From the NCBI GenBank assembly GCA_973895155.1, contig OZ316892.1, forward strand, positions 8,680,001 through 8,744,000: a DNA stretch of 64,000 nucleotides, given 5' to 3'. This DNA is from Marsupella aquatica. Its lineage: Eukaryota; Marchantiophyta. The position numbers were made by a program, and so were the translations under genes. Below are positions 1 through 13,800 of the stretch, piece by piece (positions within the stretch are counted from its first letter, which is position 1; the number at the start of each line of letters is the position of its first letter). Under the pieces are notes generated by a model, which worked only from the letters and a program-made list of their open reading frames with translations, was not told the DNA's origin and made no database searches.

Positions 1-1852
1 GGGCATCCCCCGACAGTTTTTGGCCGGTCAGTGTGGCCGATACTTTTTGGACGGGTCAGGTGTGCAAATGTAGCTCGGTGTCCCTACTAGATTTGCGGAG
101 GGCGTGAGAGTTATTGGAAGTCCTGGTCCAGCTTCACTCCGCCCATGCTGCGCGAGTGTCAATAGCAGACTCGAGCAATTCTTGCTCTCCGGTGCTCAGC
201 AAGTGTTCAGCAAGTGTTCAGCCACATGAGTCGACCATTTCTCCTGAACCCATGCTGCTGAATAGCATGGAACGTGATTGCTTGAATATGTGAAGTGTCC
301 TGCACCTCTCTTCCGCCCATGCTGTGCAAGTGGAGAATGGATCGTGAACTCCTTATGAACCAATATTACTGCACATAACTGTTCAGCAGCCGAGTCGTGC
401 AATTATCATACCCCATTCTACTACGCAGCAAATTCTGCTTTTCATGAGCAGAGCGTTCATCCACAGATCGAGATTTCACATGCCAAGCTTCAGTTGTCGG
501 CAGCAGCGAAGTAGGAGTTACCTTCACGTTTATATTTCGACGAGTTCGGCTGGCAAGGTGGACATCGTACTGAATGAGCTCGGCCTTCAGGCCCGTCTTG
601 CACTTGTGAGAGAGTTTTAGAATTGGAATATGTCACACTATCAATTTGCCATTCACAAGATCTTGTCCCAGACGTCGGGAATAAGTCCACCCAACTGTGC
701 TAATTTATTTTCTCTGTAGTGGTCCCCGGGGTGGTGCCACTACTGATTGGGTTTCACCATTCATTGAGCCTCGGCCGTTCATTAATTGCTAGTAGGTGGA
801 AAGTCAATTCGGATAAAAACGATTAGTGCAACTTCGATAATTGCTGTAATTGAAAGGTCAGCCTGAACAGGACAGTGCTCATGGAACAAGATTTACACTT
901 CACATCATTTCCGTCTCTATTCTGCTGCACTCATCTTTGCAACTTCATCCATCTCTTGTTCTTCCTTTCCCTTGCCTTGGTCCCGATCGAACAAGTCTTG
1001 CACTTTCCCAGAAGTCTCTGTCTTCAAAATTCACTGTCAAAGATCTCGATTTTGCAGCTCCAAAACAAGAAGCCTCAGAACCCGAGAAACGCCTGCAATC
1101 TCGTTTGAGACTCACCCATCAACAATAGCACACTAGATTGCGAGTAGACGACAAAAAGGGCTTGACTTGAACATTATGTTGTACTGGTTAATTAGTTGGC
1201 CACACGAACTCTAACAGTGCTCCCGATCACCCTCTCAAAAATCCTGCGGATCTCCCTGGCTTCTCTACTGTCTACAAACTAGACAAGATTTCTTGTCCGA
1301 TCCTGGTTCTTCCTCTCCATATTCCCTTGCCGACATGGTCTGTTGTCTGGATCCAAACCAAAGAATATAGTCATTCATTCTCATCCTCATTTGGTTGCCT
1401 TGAATTCACTCTTTCTGTTTAGGAGGTTTTTTTTTTGAAAGGGCATGCTCAAGTCACTTTTGCAACCCACTATGTTATTCATTTCGTCCTTATGCTGTGC
1501 AGTTGTATTGTCATTGTTCATCGACCTTCCGGTCACTCAGCATGAATAATCTTAGGTAAACTCTATCTTGCAAAAGAAATTGAAGAAATTGCTAATTCCC
1601 CTTCAAATTATTTTGGCTCATGTCTACTTTGCTTGTGGCCTGTTTTTATGCATAGAAGTTGCCCCTATTTTTTCTCATGTATTTGGGTCTTACATGCACA
1701 AATTTAATGAGTTTGTGTACAATTTACTTTCCATCATGCACTGTCTTGCATAATAGTTGTTTGGTCTTGTTTAATTATCTCATTTAAGATATAACATGTA
1801 TTCATTGAACAACAACTAGTATCCTGCCCAACTTTTCTAGGTTTATAGTTGC
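1..1852. other. Intergenic, no supported gene
   Basis: I see no frame with family resemblance or convincing exon structure here. Short open frames around 850-1128 are uninterrupted but look like chance. The stretch from about 1430 to 1850 is AT-rich and could be intron or promoter for the open frame that follows. Confidence 0.4.
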
Positions 1853-2287
1853 ATGACATTGAATTTAAATTGGCCATGTTGTAGGAGTGTCGAGCATGAA
1901 AACAGACCGGCAGAATTGATATCCTATGGAAATGGCATATACCGCTTGTCATGGCCAGTTCCTCCACCAGGACGTCGGAAATTCCGACTTCTGAGACATG
2001 TAGACATTGTTGCTAGGTTCCCAAATTTTTGCACAGCAATCGACGAAAACCTTGCTGACCTCAACTCTGCCCAGGCTCTTTCTCCTGCAACAGTTCAGGC
2101 TTTTCATATGTGTGCTGCATGGGCATACACTGAAACTGTTCCCCGCAGACAGAGGTACATTGTCTACCGCAAACTAGCACATGTTGCTAGTTTTGCAGAT
2201 AGAACACCCTTCCCGGCAGCAGTTACAAGTGCAGTGCAGTCCACTTGGGAGCTACCTGGTGAACAACATGTGGGTTTCCGGTTTTAG
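1853..2287 (+). CDS. Unrecognised protein-coding exon or ORF (144 aa)
   Basis: This is an open frame of 144 codons with protein-like composition, including a proline/arginine stretch (PVPPPGRRKFRLLRH) and a helical alanine-rich middle part. I do not recognise a family. The ATG at 1853 may be fortuitous, because a good 3' splice site (TTGTAG, ending near 1885) lies just inside the frame. The segment could therefore be an internal or last exon beginning near SVEHENR. Downstream DNA becomes T-rich and non-coding. It lies head-away from the transposase gene on the other strand and might belong to the same transposon or to a captured gene fragment, but nothing proves either. Confidence 0.35.
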   Translation: MTLNLNWPCCRSVEHENRPAELISYGNGIYRLSWPVPPPGRRKFRLLRHVDIVARFPNFCTAIDENLADLNSAQALSPATVQAFHMCAAWAYTETVPRRQRYIVYRKLAHVASFADRTPFPAAVTSAVQSTWELPGEQHVGFRF

Positions 2288-3194
2288 GTTTGGAGGTTGT
2301 TTTTACTTTTTTCTTTTCATCATTGTTCTTATCACTTGAGTTATTTTCCATGTCTAGGTTATTTGTTCTACTAGTTTTTGGGTCTTTGTATTGCAAGTGC
2401 CACCCTTTCTTTCCCAACTACAAGTGCATGCCACCTAGTAGTTCCTAAGCAAACACCATGTTGGTGTATGCCTTTAGTTTTCTAAGGTTGTGTGGTTATC
2501 TTTTCATCAGTATGAATTTGCTTATTGTTCCATGCTTTCTTTGTTTTATCATACTATTTTATTATTTTTATCTGGCATGTGCCTCCTTCTTCTCCCAAGT
2601 GCATTAAGAACCCTAACTTGGGAGATGCAAGGCAAAAACCATCCCTCTTTCTGCATTTACTTGTTGAGGTTCACTTGTGTTTGTTTAAGTTTATTTATTT
2701 GTTTATTTCTAGTACTGTCATTTATGGGTTCTTTGTGCTACTCTTTACACGTGTTTCTTTGGCTTGTGCCTCCTTCCCCCTCCTCTGGGTTGGAACTCCT
2801 ACTGGATGGCAGCACGAGGGGTTCAATTCCCCTTTGGAGTATTGTCAAATTTTGGAAAATTGTTTCAATTTTTATATCTACTAGGTTCTTCCGTAATGCC
2901 ATGCCATGCATGCTACTCTTCATAGGCAGGGCAAATGAGGGATACTGGGGCCATGGCCATTTGCCAAAAGTGTGACAAATCTCAACATAACTCACAACTT
3001 TCATTCATGGTACTAAACCCTAACTTTCACATCCTACTAATACACTAATACAAAAAAGAATAGATGGCAAGGTGATATATTGGACTAGAAAAATGACAAA
3101 TGAATATAGTAAAATCCACAACTTATATATCTCCTACATGTCAAATAAACAACACGTGTGGATTTTTCCAAGCCAAAATAAATTTATCAAGTGC
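2288..3194. other. T-rich intergenic DNA
   Basis: This is AT-rich sequence between the unrecognised ORF and the 3' end of the transposase gene. Open frames near 2490-2975 are rich in Leu, Phe and Ser, as expected from T-rich DNA, and show no family features. The 3' UTR of the transposase gene probably lies at the right end. Confidence 0.4.
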
Positions 3195-6100
3195 TCATGA
3201 ATCATAATCTACACCTCTTTCGAATATGATACGGGCCACGTCTTTCTTCCATCTGATGCTTCTAGGAACAAGGTCATGGACCCTAGATGGCCGTTGACGA
3301 GTGCAAGTATTACTAGGCTGTCGTGTTCTAACTCGTACCACCTCCCGACCGATGTTCTCATTCCAGCACATTGCAGCACAAGCCATGCGGGCTTCGTGGG
3401 TCATGGAAAAATGAATCCTCTTCATAGCATATTTGTTGACATTTCCATGAAATGTTTCACTAAGGAAGTTTGCCCGGGCTCTAGTGTAGAAGCGAACATT
3501 GACTGCAGTGACATTCTTGTGCAACCATTGCTTTAGAGCTCTATGTGTAGCGCCCCCTGTAAAATCCACAAGTATCCACATTAATTTATTTTTTTGGAAA
3601 TATTAAAATATTACATAACAACCCAAGCACATTATTCATGTCATATGCAACTTACAACCAGGGAGAATTGCTAGTAGATTTTCACTTACCTGCGACATAA
3701 TATGGACTATAAATTGCACCTTCCTCACAACACTTGCGAGGAAGGAAACTTTTACAAGGTTCATGGTTACCAGCCCAGTGATCAGCTGCAGTGATGATCT
3801 CCCTAGCCAACATGGCAGCATCATCATTTCCCCTGCAAATAGTCATTAAGATTCAACTCAAGAATTAGGTCAGTTCAATCCAAAAGTAACATTTACAGAA
3901 GTCATGTAAATGGAAATAAATACCATAGTTATCATCCTACCTTTCTTTTGCATTGCAACAACAATAGTAAAACCAACTCTTCAACTTATCACCAAGTTGC
4001 TTCTCTGTCAATTCTAGATACTTCAACTGCCTCCTGGTACGCAATGTGATGTCCTCCTCTGGCAATCCTCTATGTCTTCCAATGCGATACACCAACTCTG
4101 TCTTATTACCTGTGTGTCTCAAATTTTGGTTCGTACACCAATCTGACAACACCCGAACTGTAAATCTGCCCAATTCCTCCAAGGATGTTGCACCATCAAT
4201 CCCATAAGCAGGTGCTATTTCTTTCACATTTGCCAACTCTTTGTTAAACTGCTTCAATAGATTTTTACATTTGTGCCACAAATCCTTCTGGTTATCAATA
4301 TTGAATTCATAAATTATATTATCAATAGTGTTGTTATCATCGTGAACAACCTCATTGATTGTAATCCCAACATTCTGAAGATGTTCCAAGGCACGACGTA
4401 CACCAAGTGCCTCAATAGCGCCTGAATTCCCTGCCTCAACCCGGTCAATTGTTACAAGCTCTACTATCTTACCAGTAGCCACGTCTATCACGGGAACAGT
4501 GCCATGGTATCCAGAACGTGATGAGTCCCAACGACAATCCACATATAGAATTAATGGAGTGGAACCTACAATTATCATAAACCACAAAATAATGTTATAA
4601 AATCACCATTTACATGATGCTCTAACAACATGGTACCTAGTAAAATGATAAATTCATTACTCAATGTAATTAACTAACACAAGCTTGTGCACTAAAAGGA
4701 AGACTCATATACCGTCTCTTTCTGCTAGGCCTCGTTGCAACCTTTGTTTCTTATTATCCCAAACTTGCAATACTGCTCCAATCCATCCAATGTCTCTTTG
4801 GGCTCCATTTTGAAATCGAAACCAATGTGTATTTCTTGGAACATGGATTTGAATGTGAGAGAATAGTTCACTTATCATGTTGTGTGTTAGACCAGCAGAG
4901 AGAGCAGAGTGGTAAATTAATCCAGTGATTGCAGGAACACCTGTATTCATAAATTAAACAAGATTAGGTACACAATATTAAGCCATTTAGGTACAAAAAG
5001 ACAGAAGTATAAAATTAATTTGAGTAGATTGCATACCTCTATAAAGTTCATTTTCTCCGGTCATGAAAGATTGTGCATGCCCTGTTGGGCACTTTAGCTT
5101 CAATATCCACAACTGATGGTGTGTGACAATGTCCTCAACCGAGTACTTACCGTCACAACCTTCAATACGACAATTCACACAAAACTCCTGGAAAAATTCG
5201 TGGACCTTACTCTTTTGCCAAAAAGCATACTCCACCAAACTCTCAGGGTCTGACTCAGTTTCTTGAGAAGATGGCTCATACTCATAATCCAAACGGCAGT
5301 CAACTTCTATTTGCTCAGAAGAAGTAGATGCCTAAAACAACACACAATAATTAGTAAGTTAACTAAAAATGCAGTAATTGCAAGGAGGAATTATAACAGA
5401 CTATGAATTGATACAAATGACAAGTACAAGAATGTGCAAAAATGTAATACCTGAGTTGGAGCCTCTTCAAATCCAGAATCCATGAAAACCATATCATCTA
5501 ATCCAAATGTTGTTGGATCAGCCACATCCAGCAAACAAATGGGTCCATCCTCATTTGACATCTGTTTAGGGTTTAGGGTACAATATTTGTTTATTAGTTG
5601 AAGCTAAGCTTTACATTAAATTAATGTACACCTATGAAAAACTAGAGGTCCTCATTTGCATGACTTATCAATGTATGGAACAAAGGTAGCACAAAGCAAA
5701 TTAATTGAAAAAGCTAAACTACACAGTTACCTGGGAATCGGACATCATAGAACAATCTTCCAATTCTATGTTGGAGTCCGGAATGTGCTCTGCATCCTCC
5801 CTCCCAGACTGAATGCGGTCAAATACACAAGTGTTGGAGTATGAATGAACTTGCTCATCATGTGAAGGTGATGCCATATCAAAATTGGAATCATCATCAT
5901 TTGGAACGGAGGATGGTGCACCACAAAATGGCTGCAATAAATAAATACAAACATAGGTTAACAATAATAAAACATGATGTATCGGCAAAGATAAAACCTC
6001 TAAATTTTGGATAACCCAATTTTTTTAACACATACAAAAGGAGAGATGGTGAAAGAGTTATACTCCAATTAAATTAAAATCTGGAAAGAAAGGGATTAGG

Positions 6101-6453
6101 GAAGGCAAACAAGTTGAAAGTAGAATGAAAAATGTTATTAAAAGTACCTGAGCAATCAACCCAAAGGTTCCCAAGTCCTCTTCATCAGCAAGGTGTTCAT
6201 TATTTATCCATCCAAAGTCATCTGGACCCTCAAATGCCATTACATCCCCTTCTTCATCCTGTCCGTGATGAGCACTAATAACAGCCGATATTTGCTCGGA
6301 CATACCATCCATGAGCCAAGCCATAATCTTTCCATGAGACATGTTGAGGGCCCCTTGTAAGGCATGGTATCTACGTATATGACTTCCAGGAAGCCTACAT
6401 CGAAGACTGCCTCCAACTTGGTGATAATCAATCGCAGGCGGTGGACGGTCCAT
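3195..6453 (-). CDS. Kolobok-like DDE transposase, complete and spliced (756 aa)
   Basis: This looks like a cut-and-paste DNA transposase or a domesticated derivative. Eight exons join in frame: 6453-6148, 5931-5731, 5561-5451, 5331-5037, 4940-4713, 4565-3941, 3832-3690 and 3556-3195. All have GT donors and AG acceptors, and the phases agree (2271 nt, stop at the end). The order is an acidic N-terminal part, a Cys/His region near residues 257-300 (CVNCRIEGC, then KCPTGH), a catalytic core, and a basic C-terminus. The expected acid triad is visible: D390 in VDCRWDS, D456/D457 in VVHDDNN and E670 in SETFHGNVNKY. The last two motifs and the KRIHFSM that follows are, from memory, typical of the Kolobok-like transposases common in fish and invertebrates. 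A SAP-like DNA-binding stretch sits between the second and third acids (about 520-545). The ATG at 6453 is the first good start, but an AG acceptor just upstream leaves room for one more 5' exon. I found no terminal inverted repeats by eye. Confidence 0.8.
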
Positions 6454-9223
6454 TTGTCCGTCTCTAGCAACCTAACAATACAACAAACAAGAATTTGTAA
6501 ATTATATGTCCTTGTATTTTTCTAGTACCTCAAAGGTCATGTTTGCAAGAATGCACTTATGAATGAAGATGTAGAAGTTCACACCAGGTCCATGATTACA
6601 ATGAAGAAAAATGTACTGCAGAAAAATACATTGAGAATAATAATTGCAGCAAGTAAGAGAAAAAGAGCCCCACGCCATTCCCAATTATGCTCTAAGTGGA
6701 TGGTTTGGTTCATACCTTCCCTTAGAGCGAATCCAGATTTATGGTAGTTCACCAAAGTCAGTACCCTACTACTGTAGATGGCAAGTTATGCAAAACTTGG
6801 TCATTTCCCTCGGCAAGCTGCATTTGACCCACGTGAGTCCCAGATGTTTTGCAGGTTGTGTCAGCTCCTAGGATGAGACGAGGCTGCCTAGTTCACTTTC
6901 AACTCCCGTCATTTTGAAGTCGATCGGATTTGTTATAACCTCCATGAACCTGCATACTTTCCTAGCCTCAATGTGGGAAGACTCAGTATAATGTCTTTCA
7001 CTCCTAGAGTAACCAATACAATCTAATAAGATAAGCTACTTTTTTGGATCTGCATCACGCAAAACCGGACATACTACAGTCCGACCTCAGTTGGAAGTTG
7101 TGCATTTTTCATAATTTTCAGTCCGTCATCATTGAGAAGCTACATAAAAAAATTTCATAGACTACATGTGTTTGAATTGACATACTTGGAGCCTCTCCGT
7201 TCAGCCCATAATTTTGAATAACGTTCATCATCTCCCCTCGCGTTTCCCCAAGTTATAGACAACAAATTTGCGACATGCATTGGGAGTTGCTGGACCTTGG
7301 GCTGACGTTGATGGTTACCCTATTGTTGTAGTGTGCAGGTGACTGAAGGCTGCTAGAGACGGGGTACGTCCATTGTTGCAAAAAATGCTTGTCTACATAA
7401 TTATCTTGCCAAAATTGCATACCTTCTGCGTAGACGAACAATTGCCCCTCAATCACCCTCGACCTTCAGTGAACTCTTCTTTATCATCGATAATCTGTGA
7501 GGCACCAGCGGTCAAGCTATCTTCCGACCAGCCAATCACGCCTCATTTTTTATGAAAAGCTTTTCACATTGTTCTTATCAAATGGCGAACAACTGAGATT
7601 TGCTAGTTCCGAAAATTCAAACTTAGCGTCACTACTGATGCGACCGTCATGTGATGAGAGCACCTTTGCGGTTTTCAGAGCTTCACTGACTGCCGCCCTT
7701 ACATGGGCCATTCGATCGTGTTTTCAGTCATCCAAGGCTTCAACACTATGTTCCAATTCAACTCTGAGGCAAGAGATGCTTTATCCACAATGGGTAGCAC
7801 AGCCTGCAAAAGGCGTGCAACACAAGCTTTTTGCTGCCAAGTACCAGAAGCCGATGTTTGACGAAGAACCTCGGATTGTTGAAGTGGCCAAAGGAAGGAG
7901 AAGCGTTGCCAAACTTTTCCTTCTTCAAAGAGATTGTGCTTCATTGCGGGGACAGACACAGAAGGTTCGCAGAGTTTTGTTACCCTGTTTTCTCGATGGC
8001 TTGTGTCCACTATGGCAGAGGGTTCTGTGTCTGGTATCAATGAAAGATTGAATTATGATCTTGCCTTATTGTGATATCTTCTGTTCAACAAACGTAAAGC
8101 GCTCATTGGTGCATGCAAATGGGCAGACACGGAAATCAAGCACGATCTTGCCCGTAATGACTTGAGAGTGACAGCTCGGTTGTGCTGGTGCACCTTATAA
8201 TAGAACAATCAATAAAATCTCTCGCTGATAGCAGGAGTAGTTACACTTTGCTTGTCGCGATTTGCCTGATTTGTCTCGAAAGGATACAGACGCGACAGTG
8301 ACAAGATGCACAAAATTTATGAGTACATTTGATCTTTGGTGCACTTTTGTTACTATCAAGTGTGTTTGAACAACGTCAGTACTTACTTGCAACTACTACA
8401 ACTTGGATCGATGGAGGAGATGTACTCCTTGTAGCCATCTTCGATAATGCAAATCCATGACCTAGGTTGTACATCAAGCGGATGTACTCCAAAGAAATTA
8501 TAAAGGGATATCTTTAGGGCAGACATGTTTAGCAATGCAACAGCCTTGTGTATGTCAGTGAGAAGATTGCTGCGTCTTGGATCCAGAACTTAGTAGCATT
8601 CATTGTGAATTATTGAAGTTTCAAGGGGAAGATTTTGCACGCAAGGACTTGTTCATTTTCGGGAGTGTTGGTCGAATGCTTCGGTTCCCACCAACCTTGC
8701 CGCGCATGCTTCTACAAAAACAGAGCACATATCCAATTTGGTCTCTCCCCTTTGAAACCTACTCCACTTCGTAAGACGAAGCATCCCACGGTGAGCGATT
8801 ATGCACATTGGCTGTATAGTCAATAAAATCTTGGAAGATCACGTAATGGTCAACATGGCTCTGGGTAATGGTCAACATTCGGGGCCATTGGACATGTCCA
8901 TGACAGTGGGGCTGTGAGGATGCTGCGATGTGACGCAGTGAACCATACTTGCAAATCTGAGTTGCGACTACTGTTGGTGTGATGTTGTGCAATTTGAAGA
9001 GATGTTTGTGACTTTCCGCCCCCACATTGAATGGATTGGCAGCGGGATTCGGCAAGTCAAGAAGGATGCAGTTTTGTTAGTGATAAGCATTAGTGTCGCG
9101 AGCATGCTTGAAGTCCTGGAATGTTTTTAGCTTGGATGCTTTTCCAGCCCAGCAGAGCACGTCTGTGACGAACGTCCATAGCTTTAGCAGCAGATTTTCC
9201 AGCCCAGCCTACTGATCAACCCC

Positions 9224-9492
9224 GATGGCTATGGCAGCACCTTCTCACGGTGACCTTCTCGGGGCAATGCACGCCATCGATGAATGGTGCTGCTCCCAAT
9301 CCAATCTTGAACCACGCCCGCCCCCGGCCGCAGAGCAAAGCTGGCCTTAGCAGACCGACACGAGAGCCGTAGGCTTTCAGTAGTTTACTCCCACTTTCCT
9401 TTGCCACGACGAAAACAACAAATTCTCGTCCTTTCTTCGTTCGGTGGGGTCCCCCTTGTCGATGGCTATGGCAGCACCTTCTCACGGTGACC
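9224..9492. repeat. 32-bp exact direct repeat, two copies
   Basis: A 32-base sequence containing GATGGCTATGGCAGC occurs at 9224-9255 and again at 9461-9492 in the same orientation with no mismatch. The 205 bases between are unrelated. The motif TTTTCCAGCCCAGC is also repeated just upstream (about 9142 and 9196). Confidence 0.75.
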
Positions 9493-10286
9493 ACCCCACT
9501 CACAAACCCACTCAGGATTGCACAGGCCCGTTTCACAGCACTGCCACGTACTAACTACGGACGCAGTGTTTTGCGGAGCCTTTGGCTGGGGCTAGCCGGC
9601 TCTGGCTGAGAATCGGAAGCCTGGCCTTTGCTGGGCACCTCTGGAGAGAATGAGCTGACCGGAACTTGTCCCCTTCTGATATTTATATGGACAGTGGCGG
9701 TTTAAAACGATTGGGCTTCGATCCCGTGCTAGTATTGTGTACGCATTTATAAATAGCACTACTTTTGTTTCATGCACTAATTGGTTCTACTATATTTACC
9801 GAACTCACCTTTTAATATTTTGTCGTCATTGTTTATGATATATATGGTTAATATAATGAACTTTGTCTTAGTAACATTTTGTTTGATGTATATATCCTTA
9901 TTTTAGAGTGCCATCACAATGCATCACTTGTATAATTTAAATTTAGCATTGCTTTGGCACCCCAATGAATGTGTTTTTATCTTTTCCCACTTCTAGCATG
10001 CACCCTCTGTTGCAAATCGTAGGCAATTTCTGCCATTTCTAGTGAAGAGGGAGAGTATTGACACTTTGAGAGGTTTCTCCTAAATATAATGAATGAAAGA
10101 AAGATATATACTTGACACCTTAATTTGGTTTACATTCTCGAACCCAAGACGTCTTAACTATTTATATTTATGTTGGTTGATTTCTTCAAAGACTTGCAAA
10201 AGATTAAAAAAATACAACCCCTGTTTCTCTGGGCACTTCGACCTTCGGTCCTTGTGGGTGCTTGACCCCGTCTGTGGGCCGCGCCC

Positions 10287-10393
10287 TTGTTGTATGCTGG
10301 TTCTCTGGGCACTGCAAGCTTAGCTACTTCTTGACGGGGCCGCCATTGTTGTATGCTGGTTCTCTGGGCACTTCAAGCTTAGCTACTTCTTGT
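10287..10393. repeat. Tandem duplication, 59-bp period
   Basis: Two copies of a unit beginning TTGTTGTATGCTGGTTCTCT start at 10287 and 10346, with one mismatch over the first 47 bases. A looser related phrase (TCTCTGGGCACTTCGACC) lies just upstream near 10223. Confidence 0.75.
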
Positions 10394-10488
10394 AACTTGT
10401 GGGTGCTGACCCAGTTTGTTCACCAATTGGTTTTTTCGAGTCAAATAATTGTGTGTTTCCCGATTTCCGCCGAGAGACGGTCCGTGGA

Positions 10489-10872
10489 CAGTTCGGGAGG
10501 CTTCTTCTATAGGGCAATTCTCCCACCATTCTTGCAGCTAGTGCATTTCGAAACACTGTCATGCTCCTGAGATTGATTGCAAAGATCCCAGGGCCTACTG
10601 GATTGCCTTTCTCTGAGATGAATCAAAGCAGCTTTTATCTTTCTTTAGATTTCGATTCGTAGAAGTCAAATATTCGTGCGTCTATACAGTTCGATAGCCT
10701 TCTTCTTTGCGGAGTTTCTCCCGCCAGTTTTGCGGCTCTCGTGCATTCCTAATCGCTGCCTTGCTTCTGGAAGGGAGTGCAAAGATCGAAGGTGATACTA
10801 GAGGACCATTTCTCGCAGATGACTCTAAGCAGCTGTATGTTTATGCAGGTTTCGATTCGTGGAAGTCGGTCA
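10489..10872. repeat. Diverged tandem duplication of about 190 bp
   Basis: The segments 10489-10675 and 10686-10872 align along their length with many substitutions. Shared landmarks in the same order are CAGTTCG, TTCTCCC.CCA, GTGCATT, TGCAAAGATC, AAGCAGCT and ATTTCGATTCGT.GAAGTC. It is an old local duplication, and neither copy has a convincing reading frame. Confidence 0.65.
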
Positions 10873-13800
10873 GCCAGCTCAGGGCTCGAGTTCCGGACAG
10901 CAGTCGGTCGATAAATGTTACCCGACATGGACCCAATACTTTACAACAGGATGTTGGCAGTAGGCAGGGAGTTCTGGACAAATGAGCGAGACTCGGTCGC
11001 TCTAGCGCGAATGATATTGCGAGGGCGGAGACTATGGGTACAATTTTTCTCGATCTTCTTAAAGTGAATCCTAAGCTGGAGCAGACGGTCGAGAATGCGT
11101 TCCCTGCTGTTGAGGAGAGTGGTGGTGAACAGGCTATTGTTCACAGAGAATTGAAGCAACTGATTCGACTGTTTGGCAAATCGAAAAATTAATAACACGT
11201 ACGAGACCGTGTTCCACTGGCTACTTTGCATGACTGCGGAATGCGCAGCCAGAACACAGTCCTCCGAGCCGTCCAAACGCTAGAAAAGAATGACGATGGA
11301 CAGTTCCAAACCAAAATTGAACGCAAACAGAATGGCGGATAAACGCGAAGCAAAGCTCCCTGGATTTCAACTAGCGCTTCCTTCTAAACATGTAGCACGA
11401 CGACCATACCACGCTCCAACTTGCCATCACACCAGTGCTATTGCTCTTTTGCGGTAGATATCACCGGAGATTGCATTCTATCAAAGTTCACAGCACCCGC
11501 AGCAGTTCTTCACCTTCTTCCTATAATACTCCTATGCGCTGCCCTCATACAACCCTCTGCCCTTCCATCCTTTTCTCAGCACGTCCAAATGACCCTGCGG
11601 AGATCTTTATGTTTGCATCATAATAATTATCACATTATTATGATGTTTTCCTTGTTTTCTTCGGAATGTATGCACCATCCAAATCATCTCACCAGCCACA
11701 CCAAGTGCCTTGCTCCCTATTGATTTCAAGCTCCATTTCCTGTCAGGAACAGGCAATATCATCGTTCTGCGTGACATCGAGACCCTTGTCGCATTATCCA
11801 CAGTATCCGTACTTGGGGTCGGACACGTCCGTTTCAAGATGCTGGACCAAGAACATCACTCTTCCGCTTCTTCGTTCCACTAAAGCCCCGCTTTCTTTCA
11901 TCCTGATGCGAAGCGGTGACTACCTCCGTCCCTCCACTCTTCGCATTATAAGATACCTAATCGATTCGCATGTGTTCATGTTGATTTCGGGTTGATTTCG
12001 AGCTGGCCTTCGTGGATCGGCAGCCGGTCTGTTCGTCCGATCCCCAAACCCAAAATCTCTTCTTATATTTCTATCTGGAATCTGGATTCGTTCGGACGAT
12101 TCACCTGATTCCTGATCACTCGAGTTTTCAAACGTATGTCTGTTGATTTGAATAATATTTGGATCAATAGCATGACTGTACACAGATCCCCGTGCCTCTC
12201 TTTGGTAGCTCCTCTTTGGGCACTCCTGCTAAATTTCACTTCTGGGCTGCACGTCGATCATCGCCCGGTTTTGCTCAGAAGTTAAGCTGTTGTTTGATTT
12301 AAGAAGTAATGAATGACGCCAAGCCAGAGAAGATGTTTGACAAGAAATCTTTGCGCCAGAAGATAAGGGAAGAAGGCATCGAAATTTAGTTTGCCCGTTC
12401 TGGGCTCAGCTTCTTTCTGGCTCCCCGGGTTGTAGCACGTCGATCTTTGGTACTCCTGGATGGAGCCCTTTTGGGCTCTCCGTTTTGTATGCTGAATTAA
12501 CAGAATGGATTTCATTTGGTTCATTCGAGGCAAAAAACAGGAGATGAAGGAAGGAGGCATCGAAACAAAGGTAGATTAAGCAGAGCATTCTCCACGAAAA
12601 CCAATTGCTGCACAAAGGTTGAGAAGAAGCTGTTGCTTCAAGTGGGAACAACGACTCAATTGTAAACGGTATCAATTGTAAAAGGTACTCCTCATTTGAA
12701 GTAACTGCACTAGTCCTACGCTCTGTCGCTGTGCCGTGCGACACGCGTTCCAAAAGCAAGGATCTCGTCCGCTGTATGTTCCTGCAACGTAATCAGGTTT
12801 GACGATTCAAGATCATGGCGGCGATGTTTGACCGTCTTCGCTGTCGTCAAAGGAGTGTCGCTGAAACTTGGGCCACAGTTTTATAACACTGCGATTCCAC
12901 GTGTTGCTCATGAACGAACGAAAGAGTAAGGGTTGTTGAGGATACTACTTGGCGCTTCCAGCAGCGCTGTGGCAGGAACAGATGTCTGGGCCAAGGGATG
13001 CCGCGTGTAGTCACTCATTGATTTTCTCAGCATGATGCGAACATATGGCCCTGAAGCTCCTCTCCGAATGACTCCTGGTCGAGAATTCCCGTTCCGAAAT
13101 TTTTGGCTGCAGTGCGGTCATTTTCGAAAGCTCGCATGAGGTTGCTGGCTAGAAGCTGGAGTAAATTATGACGCGATTGCTTCAGGTCAATGACGCAAAT
13201 TTACTAAAAAAATTCATCCTCTGCGGAATTCGACGAAACAAATTGCATGGTTGCTGTCGGCTATGCCAAAACAATTGATAGAGAAATGAGGGCTGATATT
13301 ATTTCGTCGTTGGAAGAATGTGAGGCGTAGTAGCGGGGCAAGTATATCACAGAAGCTCCCACACAAAGGAATTTCCTAGATTGAAACTCCACTATTCAGT
13401 AGTAAGGTGATACTCCAACAGAAATGTACCACAGTAGTACTGCAACAGAATGCACCAGTGTTGAGTTACACCACGACTCGTGCAGGGTCAAGCTGAGAAC
13501 AGTTTGAAATATGCCAAATACATCAAGTCTTTAGCGGAACATTTTGATTCACAAAATTGGAATTTAAACGTTCCAGTCGTAGACCAGGATTTGATTCAAA
13601 AATTGTATTGACAGTAATATCTACAAAGAGAGATCTCTCTTTCCCTCTAGTTTGGATTTTAGAGAATCCACTCTACTTCAAAGGTTTCAATGCGTCCGAA
13701 CTATTCACGAGTAGTAAACATTTTAACAGCTTGAACCTGTTGATATCCAGATTCCTCAACCTACTAATCAAGCGAATGGTGGAGATTCAGATTGATATAT

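Noticed and set aside
2490-2975. 161-codon frame rich in Leu, Phe and Ser, suggesting a membrane protein
   Set aside because: T-rich DNA gives this composition by chance; an overlapping frame is similar, and no domain is seen.
7497-8051. Plus-strand open frame of 184 codons and its antisense 7699-8040 (113 codons)
   Set aside because: They overlap on opposite strands, show no family motif, and have no convincing splice context. At most one is a decayed fragment.
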